Source: an uncultured Clostridia bacterium
GTDB lineage: Bacteria; Bacillota; Clostridia; Christensenellales; Maliibacteriaceae
NCBI GenBank assembly: GCA_934613185.1
Contig: CAKTSO010000121.1
Coordinates: 1 to 5,846, forward strand
Direction: 5' to 3'
DNA: 5,846 nucleotides
Part shown: positions 1 through 3,602 of the stretch, one piece after another
Layout: each line of letters starts with the position of its first letter
Numbering within the stretch: position 1 is the stretch's first letter
Translations under genes and position numbers: made by a program
Notes under the pieces: generated by a model
Seen by the model: only the letters and a program-made list of their open reading frames with translations
The model's database searches: none
Told to the model about the DNA's origin: nothing

Positions 1-245
1 GACATGCACACGACGCGTTTACCCGCGACCGTGCCGAAGATGAGCTTGCCCGCATGGGACGCGACGGTCGAGACGAGGAAGTTCGGAATGTCGGCGTAGT
101 CGACGCTCACAGGGTTTTCGATCCGCTCGGCAAACGGCCCGAGCGCCGACCCCAGAATGATGCCGATCTCGGGATTCAGTCCGACGCGCGCTTTCAAATA
201 ATCGGCGCTTTTTTGAAAATAGGCGTAATCGTATTGATGAGTCAT
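1..245 (-). CDS. punA: Purine-nucleoside phosphorylase, N-terminal part (gene runs off the left edge)
   Basis: The first 81 codons are visible; the rest lies beyond the window start. The protein is expected to be a cytosolic enzyme that splits purine nucleosides with phosphate into free base and (deoxy)ribose-1-phosphate, for purine salvage. The family shows in the early glycine loop GIILGSALG (residues 28-36; Ser33 is the expected phosphate-binding serine), then Y-A-D-I-P (50-54) and STVASHAGKLIFG (59-71), where His64 corresponds to the conserved phosphate-site histidine. Relatives usually have G-H-x-G at that point; here it is S63-H64-A-G. The start ATG (243-245) is supported by AAGGGGG at 254-260, 8 nt upstream. 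It diverges from the thioesterase gene. The related methylthioadenosine phosphorylases share this fold, so substrate is less certain than family. Confidence 0.9.
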   Translation of the reverse strand, partial: MTHQYDYAYFQKSADYLKARVGLNPEIGIILGSALGPFAERIENPVSVDYADIPNFLVSTVASHAGKLIFGTVAGKRVVCM

Positions 246-277
246 GACGATTTCCCCCTTCGCATTCGTTTTTCCTT

Positions 278-307
278 ATTTTATCATCGCAAACCTGTCA
301 CGTGCAA
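278..307 (-). promoter_or_regulatory. Putative sigma-A promoter of the purine-nucleoside phosphorylase gene
   Basis: Read on the minus strand, TTGCAC (302-307) lies 18 bp from TAAAAT (278-283), and the -10 is preceded by TGA, giving a TGn extended -10. Transcription would start near 271, leaving a leader of about 26 nt that carries the AAGGGGG ribosome site. Its -35 is only 10 bp from the -35 of the opposing thioesterase promoter. Assigned by eye from consensus similarity. Confidence 0.55.
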
Positions 308-317
308 GCGCGCGGCA

Positions 318-347
318 TTGGACAGCGGGCGGCAAACGTGCTAAGGT
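318..347 (+). promoter_or_regulatory. Weak putative promoter of the acyl-ACP thioesterase gene
   Basis: TTGGAC (318-323) is followed after 18 bp by TAAGGT (342-347), which is preceded by TGC, an extended -10 arrangement. The -10 hexamer matches consensus poorly (3 of 6), so the TG extension and position carry the argument. A start near 354 would leave a leader of about 24 nt containing the GGGAGG ribosome site at 366-371. The divergent intergenic region (246-377) shows no other clear element. Confidence 0.35.
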
Positions 348-377
348 AAGCGGTAGCAATCAGTTGGGAGGCTTCTT

Positions 378-1082
378 ATGCCGTATTCGACCGAAGTGTG
401 CGTGCGGATGCACGACGTCGATCTTTCCTGTCACCTGTTTCCTGCCGCCGCGATGCGGCTTTTGCACGTCGCCGCCGACTGCCAGATGCGCGACGAGGGC
501 ATGAGCCTGGACGCCGTGCGAAAAGATGGCAAGGCGATGATTTTAAACCGCCTTGCGCTCGTGTTTCACAAGCCCGTGGAGCAAAACGAGGCGCTTGTTT
601 TGGAGACGTGGCCCGTCGCCGCGCACGGATTCGTCCTGCCGCGCTGCTACCGCGCGTATGCGCACGGCGTCTGCGTGTTCGAGGGTGTCAGCACCTGGGC
701 GCTGGTGGACATCGCCACGCATCGACTTTTGAAAAGCGACAAGGTCAATTTTTCCGCGTTCACGCACGGCGAAATGCTCGATCTTGACACAAACATCACG
801 CCGTACGACGGCGAATACGAAGACGCCGGGGAACATTTCGTCGGCTACAGCGACACGGACTTAAACCGCCATATGAACAACACGCGCTACATCGACATGC
901 TCTGCGACTTCGTTCCGAATATCGAAGAGCGCCGCGTGGCCGCGCTGCAGATCCACTATCGAAACGAAGCGCCGATGCTCGAGACCATCCGCGTCACGCG
1001 CGCCGTCTCGGGCGACACGGTCTATTTTCAGACGTTCTGCAAGAATAAGATCAACGTCGAGGCAGCGATTCGGCTGGCGTAA
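378..1082 (+). CDS. Acyl-ACP thioesterase (FatA/FatB-like, double hotdog fold)
   Basis: A 234-residue cytosolic enzyme expected to hydrolyse acyl-acyl carrier protein and release free fatty acids. Length fits the bacterial branch of the plant FatA/FatB family, which lacks the plastid leader. The N-terminal hotdog repeat has the family's early H-D-V-D (residues 12-15), the segment around NRLALVF (57-63), E-T-W (76-78) and S-T-W-A-L-V-D (105-111). The second repeat holds the active-site stretch YSDTDLNRHMNNTRYID (157-173): D161-x-N163-x-H165 matches the Asp/Asn/His catalytic set of the family, and E197 in Y-R-N-E-A fits the conserved glutamate. The start at 378 is fixed by GGGAGG at 366-371, 6 nt upstream. 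It is a single-gene unit: divergent from the phosphorylase and closed by a hairpin 3 bases after the stop. Acyl chain-length preference cannot be read from the sequence. Confidence 0.92.
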   Translation: MPYSTEVCVRMHDVDLSCHLFPAAAMRLLHVAADCQMRDEGMSLDAVRKDGKAMILNRLALVFHKPVEQNEALVLETWPVAAHGFVLPRCYRAYAHGVCVFEGVSTWALVDIATHRLLKSDKVNFSAFTHGEMLDLDTNITPYDGEYEDAGEHFVGYSDTDLNRHMNNTRYIDMLCDFVPNIEERRVAALQIHYRNEAPMLETIRVTRAVSGDTVYFQTFCKNKINVEAAIRLA

Positions 1083-1085
1083 CGG

Positions 1086-1120
1086 AAAACGGCCTTTCTT
1101 TCTTTAAGAGAGGCCGTTTT
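1086..1120. terminator. Hairpin terminator between two convergent genes, probably bidirectional
   Basis: A 15-bp stem pairs 1086-1100 with 1106-1120 around the 5-nt loop TCTTT; it has one G-U pair, and the outer 10 bp (AAAACGGCCT/AGGCCGTTTT) are perfect. On the plus strand it begins 3 bases after the thioesterase stop and ends in TTTTGTTATTATT, a good intrinsic terminator tail. On the minus strand it lies 4 bases after the GNAT gene's stop; its T tract there is the stem's own TTTT followed by CCGTTA, so that direction is weaker. Confidence 0.9.
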
Positions 1121-1124
1121 GTTA

Positions 1125-1658
1125 TTATTCCGCAATTCTCTTTTCATAGCACACGCGGACGGGGTCGCCGATTTTGATGTGCGCATAGGTCACGTTTCCG
1201 CGCACTTCGTACCCCAAATGCTCCAAAAAACCGCGCATGACGGCGTTTCCGCGGTGCGTGTCGATGCGAAGGAAATGCCGCCCGCGTTCCCTGCAAAAGC
1301 GCTCCGCCTCGCGCAGGATCCCGCCGCCCAGACCCGTCCCCGCCGCCTCGTCCGTCACGGCGACGCGGTGGATCACGACCGAGTCTTCTTCCGCGCCTTC
1401 CCATTTGCCGTCGAGCTGCCGATATGTTTCTTCGGGTTTCGTCGCAAACATGGCGTAGCCCGCAACGCGGCCGTCCTGCAAAAACGCGTTTCCGCGGCTG
1501 CGTTCGATATCCTTCAAGATCGTCTCGTCCGTCGGCGCGCCGTCCTGCCACTGGTCGATCCCGAGCGCCGCGATGCGGGCGCGCGCCTCCCCGAACACCT
1601 CGTGCAGCGCGGCGAGATCGCCTTTTTGTGCTTTGCGCATTTGATAGGGCCTTTTCAT
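1125..1658 (-). CDS. GNAT-family N-acetyltransferase
   Basis: A 177-residue soluble protein predicted to transfer an acetyl group from acetyl-CoA to an amine; the acceptor is unknown. The N-terminal half carries WQDGAPTDETILKDI (residues 37-51), typical of a Firmicute subgroup with W-Q-D-G-x-P near the substrate side. The CoA-binding core follows: beta strand 4 VVIHRVAVT (94-102), then AAGTGLGGGIL (105-115), the pyrophosphate loop. Next come RIDTHRGNAVMRGFLEHLGY (131-150), the usual late strand-helix motif, and a C-terminal DPVRVCYEK (165-173) shared with that subgroup. In the loop consensus [QR]-x-x-G-x-[GA] the first basic residue is Ala106, a mild departure. The ATG at 1656-1658 is preferred over Met7 because AAGAGGA (1668-1674) sits 9 nt upstream. 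It appears monocistronic, with a terminator on each side. Confidence 0.88.
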   Translation of the reverse strand: MKRPYQMRKAQKGDLAALHEVFGEARARIAALGIDQWQDGAPTDETILKDIERSRGNAFLQDGRVAGYAMFATKPEETYRQLDGKWEGAEEDSVVIHRVAVTDEAAGTGLGGGILREAERFCRERGRHFLRIDTHRGNAVMRGFLEHLGYEVRGNVTYAHIKIGDPVRVCYEKRIAE

Positions 1659-1693
1659 CCTTCGTCATCCTCTTTATTCTGTATCCGCGCTTT

Positions 1694-1702
1694 ATCATAA
1701 CA
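1694..1702 (-). promoter_or_regulatory. Putative extended -10 promoter of the GNAT gene
   Basis: Minus-strand TGTTATGAT is a TGn extended -10 with a 5-of-6 match to TATAAT. No -35-like hexamer lies 16-18 bp upstream; that space is occupied by the terminator hairpin of the aldo/keto reductase gene. A start near 1687 would give a leader of about 29 nt with the AAGAGGA ribosome site. Confidence 0.45.
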
Positions 1703-1736
1703 TAAAAAGAGCCATGCTGTGCATGGCTCTTTTTAT
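1702..1736 (-). terminator. Intrinsic terminator of the aldo/keto reductase gene
   Basis: A perfect 14-bp stem (1704-1717 with 1721-1734) closes on a 3-nt loop and extends by two A-T pairs to 1702 and 1736. It starts 11 bases beyond the reductase stop on the minus strand and ends in TTTTTATGTTAT. The hairpin separates the reductase from the downstream GNAT gene on the same strand. Confidence 0.92.
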
Positions 1737-1747
1737 TTGCAGATAAC

Positions 1748-2710
1748 TTACTTGCCGACGGTCTCGTCGATGGCCTTGTTGATCGTGGCGATCTCCTCGT
1801 CGGAAAGCGTCCAGTCGAACGCGGCGCAGTTCTCGACGGCTTCGCGCGCGTTGCGGACGCCCATCAGGCAGATGTCCGCAAGCGGGTTCTGCGTGGACCA
1901 GTTGACGGCAACCTGCGCCACGGGGCAGTTATGCGCGGCGGCGATGACGTCGAGGGTCTTGAGCAGTTCCATGACGCGGGAGAACTTGGGCTCTTTGAAG
2001 TAATCGTAGAACGTGACGCGAAGGTCGTTCTCGTCGAACTTGGGCAGCGTGCGGATCGCGCCGGTCAGGATGCCCGAACCCAGGGAGCCGTAGGTCATGT
2101 TGCCGATGCCGTGCTCGTGGCCCCAGCGCATGAGGTCTTCCATGGAGCGGTTGACCATCGAGAAGGGGGGCTGCTGCGCGTCGACCTTGCCGAACTGCTC
2201 GATCTCTTCGATCTGTTCGATGGAATAGTTGGACACGCCGATGTAGCGGATCTTACCGGCCTTTTTGAGGTCCTGCAGAGCGCGCATGGTCTCCTCGGCG
2301 GGCGCCTTGGTGTCGATATCCGGCCAATGCACGATGTAGATATCGACATAGTCGGTGCCGAGCAGGCGAAGGGACTCGTCGATCTCGCGCATGCAGTTGG
2401 CATAGGACGCGTTCTTCACGATGCCCGTGCCCGGGCCCTTGGGCCAGGTAAGACCGAACTTCGTGGAGATGAACAGCTTGGAGCGGTCGTAGCCCTTGAT
2501 GGCTTCGCCGACGACCTTCTCGGCATGGCCGCAGCCGTACACGGGCGCGGTGTCGATGAAGTTGACGCCGTTGTCCAGCATGGCGCGGATCGCCTCGACG
2601 GAATCCTTATCGTTGACGTCATCGCCCCAGCCGGAGCCGCCGATGGCCCAGGTGCCGACCGCCATGGCGGAAACGTTCATGTCGGTCTGACCAAACTTCT
2701 TGTAACGCAT
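1748..2710 (-). CDS. Aldo/keto reductase (IolS/AKR11-like)
   Basis: A 320-residue cytosolic (beta/alpha)8-barrel oxidoreductase that should reduce aldehydes or ketones, or oxidise the alcohols, with NADP(H). The catalytic tetrad is complete: Asp53 and Tyr58 in FIDTAPVYG (51-59), Lys84 in STKFG (82-86) and His128 in VHWPD (127-131). The barrel continues with KIRYIGVSNYS (153-163) and MTYGSLGSGILTG (205-217); the late V-A-V-N-W (267-271) and C-L-M-G-V-R-N-A (281-288) fit the cofactor-binding end. Length and motif order resemble the IolS/YhdN group, but the physiological substrate is unknown. The ATG at 2708-2710 is chosen because GGGAGGA (2718-2724) lies 7 nt upstream; an in-frame ATG at 2792-2794 overlaps the promoter -35. 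Its own promoter precedes it, and read-through from the flavoprotein gene is possible because no hairpin separates them. Confidence 0.93.
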   Translation of the reverse strand: MRYKKFGQTDMNVSAMAVGTWAIGGSGWGDDVNDKDSVEAIRAMLDNGVNFIDTAPVYGCGHAEKVVGEAIKGYDRSKLFISTKFGLTWPKGPGTGIVKNASYANCMREIDESLRLLGTDYVDIYIVHWPDIDTKAPAEETMRALQDLKKAGKIRYIGVSNYSIEQIEEIEQFGKVDAQQPPFSMVNRSMEDLMRWGHEHGIGNMTYGSLGSGILTGAIRTLPKFDENDLRVTFYDYFKEPKFSRVMELLKTLDVIAAAHNCPVAQVAVNWSTQNPLADICLMGVRNAREAVENCAAFDWTLSDEEIATINKAIDETVGK

Positions 2711-2717
2711 GATGTTT

Positions 2718-2724
2718 TCCTCCC
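2718..2724 (-). promoter_or_regulatory. Ribosome binding site deciding the aldo/keto reductase start
   Basis: Minus-strand GGGAGGA lies 7 nt before the ATG at 2708-2710. The upstream in-frame ATG at 2792-2794 would add 28 residues unlike any aldo/keto reductase N-terminus, and it overlaps the -35 box, so it could not be in the transcript from that promoter. Confidence 0.85.
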
Positions 2725-2765
2725 GAAAAAAGTGATTTGGTTTTTGGGAAAAATCCTCTTTTCCC

Positions 2766-2794
2766 AATATAGCGCAAAGTTTCTTAGTTTGCAA
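2766..2794 (-). promoter_or_regulatory. Sigma-A promoter of the aldo/keto reductase gene
   Basis: On the minus strand TTGCAA (2789-2794) and TATATT (2766-2771) are separated by exactly 17 bp. Transcription would start near 2759, giving a leader of about 50 nt with no evident hairpin. The 54-bp stretch between this promoter and the flavoprotein stop (2795-2848) is AT-rich and shows no terminator. Confidence 0.75.
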
Positions 2795-2848
2795 GGTTTC
2801 TTTATGAACTTAAAGCCGCCGAAATTGTATACTTTTTATTTGTATGTT

Positions 2849-3394
2849 TCAAAGCGCACGTCCGAGTGCATACGCCCGCCGCGCAAGCGCGCATTCGTCC
2901 GTCACGACACCGTCGGCGCGCGTATGCACGAGCATGTCGACGAGCTTCATGTCACGATTTTCAAAATCCGCAAGATACCAGCGATAGACGTCTTTGTATT
3001 TCTCGCGGTCGGCGTCGCCCTGCGTGAAAATGCCGATCAGGCGGATGCCGGGATGGATACGCGGCCGCCAGTCCCGGTCGAGCAGGCAGTAATGCCGGTT
3101 CATATAAGTGATCATCGGACCGCAGACGTTCGCGGCGTAGTTCGGTGCGGAAACGATCAGCGCGTCCGCTTCGTGCAGCGCCTTCCAATACGGCGCAAGA
3201 TCGTCCTTTAAGACGCAGTCGATCGACGCATTTTTACACGCGTTGCAGCCCTGACAGCCGCGGATGTCCATTTCGTTGACGCGATAGACCGTCACTTCGT
3301 GCCCCGCGTCTTTCGCACCCCGAACCGCCTGCATCGTCAGGCGCGCGCCCGGGCCGCCCGAATGCGGGCTGCCGATCACGGCAAGTATCTTCAT
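2849..3394 (-). CDS. FMN-type flavoprotein / NAD(P)H-dependent FMN reductase family, iron-sulfur-flavoprotein-like
   Basis: A 181-residue soluble protein with a flavodoxin-like fold. It begins with strand and phosphate loop MKILAVIGSPHSGG (1-14), has ADALIVSAPNYAANVCGP (77-93) for the usual S-P-x-Y segment that contacts FMN, and then MNRHY (98-102) near the family's conserved D-R. Between them is a cysteine cluster C47-x2-C50-x2-C53-x6-C60. Methanosarcina iron-sulfur flavoprotein uses a compact motif of this type (C-x2-C-x2-C-x4-7-C) at nearly the same positions to hold a 4Fe-4S cluster, so electron transfer between a cluster and FMN is a reasonable inference. The phosphate loop is unusual: G-G-P-G-A-R-L replaces the common G-G-N-T-x-x-L. 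The partner and substrate are unknown. The start at 3392-3394 is fixed by AAGGAGG 8 nt upstream. It diverges from glgP and precedes the aldo/keto reductase on the same strand. Confidence 0.82.
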   Translation of the reverse strand: MKILAVIGSPHSGGPGARLTMQAVRGAKDAGHEVTVYRVNEMDIRGCQGCNACKNASIDCVLKDDLAPYWKALHEADALIVSAPNYAANVCGPMITYMNRHYCLLDRDWRPRIHPGIRLIGIFTQGDADREKYKDVYRWYLADFENRDMKLVDMLVHTRADGVVTDECALARRAYALGRAL

Positions 3395-3402
3395 ATTCCG
3401 TT

Positions 3403-3409
3403 CCTCCTT
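3403..3409 (-). promoter_or_regulatory. Ribosome binding site deciding the flavoprotein start
   Basis: A full AAGGAGG on the minus strand sits 8 nt before the ATG at 3392-3394, directly before the expected MKILAVIGSP N-terminus. The frame stays open to an ATG at 3527-3529, but that extension runs through the likely -10 element at 3453-3461 and has no family resemblance. Confidence 0.9.
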
Positions 3410-3485
3410 AAAAATCGACGCGCATTCCCCTTCGCGCCGCAGCTTTGTTTTCAGTATAGCAAAAAACGCGTCAAAAATCGATGCG
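3410..3485. repeat. 13-bp direct repeat pair around the flavoprotein promoter
   Basis: AAAAATCGACGCG (3410-3422) and AAAAATCGATGCG (3473-3485) match at 12 of 13 positions and lie 63 bp apart start to start, about six helical turns. One copy abuts the flavoprotein Shine-Dalgarno; the other lies just upstream of that gene's -10. The second copy is also the right part of an imperfect dyad, CGCGTC (3467-3472) against GATGCG (3480-3485). It could be an operator pair, but chance is not excluded. Confidence 0.4.
3453..3461 (-). promoter_or_regulatory. Putative extended -10 promoter of the flavoprotein gene
   Basis: Minus-strand TGCTATACT is a TGn extended -10 with a 5-of-6 TATAAT match. A TTGACG (3469-3474) lies upstream but only 10 bp away, too close to act as its -35; at the proper distance only a poor hexamer (TCGATT) is seen. 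A start near 3446 leaves a leader of about 50 nt. Confidence 0.5.
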
Positions 3486-3532
3486 GACTTTCCCGCCTGT
3501 CTTTTCCTTATATTAAAATACGGCAGCATTTT

Positions 3533-3561
3533 TTGACAGCCATTCCGAAATCATATAGAAT
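3533..3561 (+). promoter_or_regulatory. Strong sigma-A promoter of glgP
   Basis: A consensus TTGACA (3533-3538) is followed after exactly 17 bp by TAGAAT (3556-3561), 5 of 6 to consensus. Transcription would begin near 3568, giving a leader of about 35 nt that includes AGGGAGGA (3587-3594). This is the best promoter in the window. I saw no catabolite-repression (cre) site or other recognised operator beside it. Confidence 0.85.
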
Positions 3562-3602
3562 AAATCCGTGCTTTTCCACAAAAATCAGGGAGGATTTCTT
3601 TT

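Noticed and set aside
54..344. A 96-codon plus-strand open frame at the left end
   Set aside because: It is antisense to the purine-nucleoside phosphorylase gene and continues through the divergent promoter region; no Shine-Dalgarno or domain supports it.
1119..1700. A 193-codon plus-strand open frame opposite the GNAT gene
   Set aside because: It begins inside the convergent terminator, lacks a ribosome site and is antisense to a clear acetyltransferase.
1931..3211. A 426-codon plus-strand open frame across the reductase and flavoprotein genes
   Set aside because: It is antisense to two well-supported genes, crosses their intergenic region and resembles no family; it is a GC-driven shadow.
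3440..3460. Possible catabolite-repression (cre) site TGAAAACAAAGCTG on the minus strand
   Set aside because: It matches only the left half of the cre consensus and lacks the central CG and the right half.
3395..3529. A 45-residue N-terminal extension of the flavoprotein
   Set aside because: It crosses the likely -10 and leader, and the downstream ATG has a full AAGGAGG and the expected family N-terminus.
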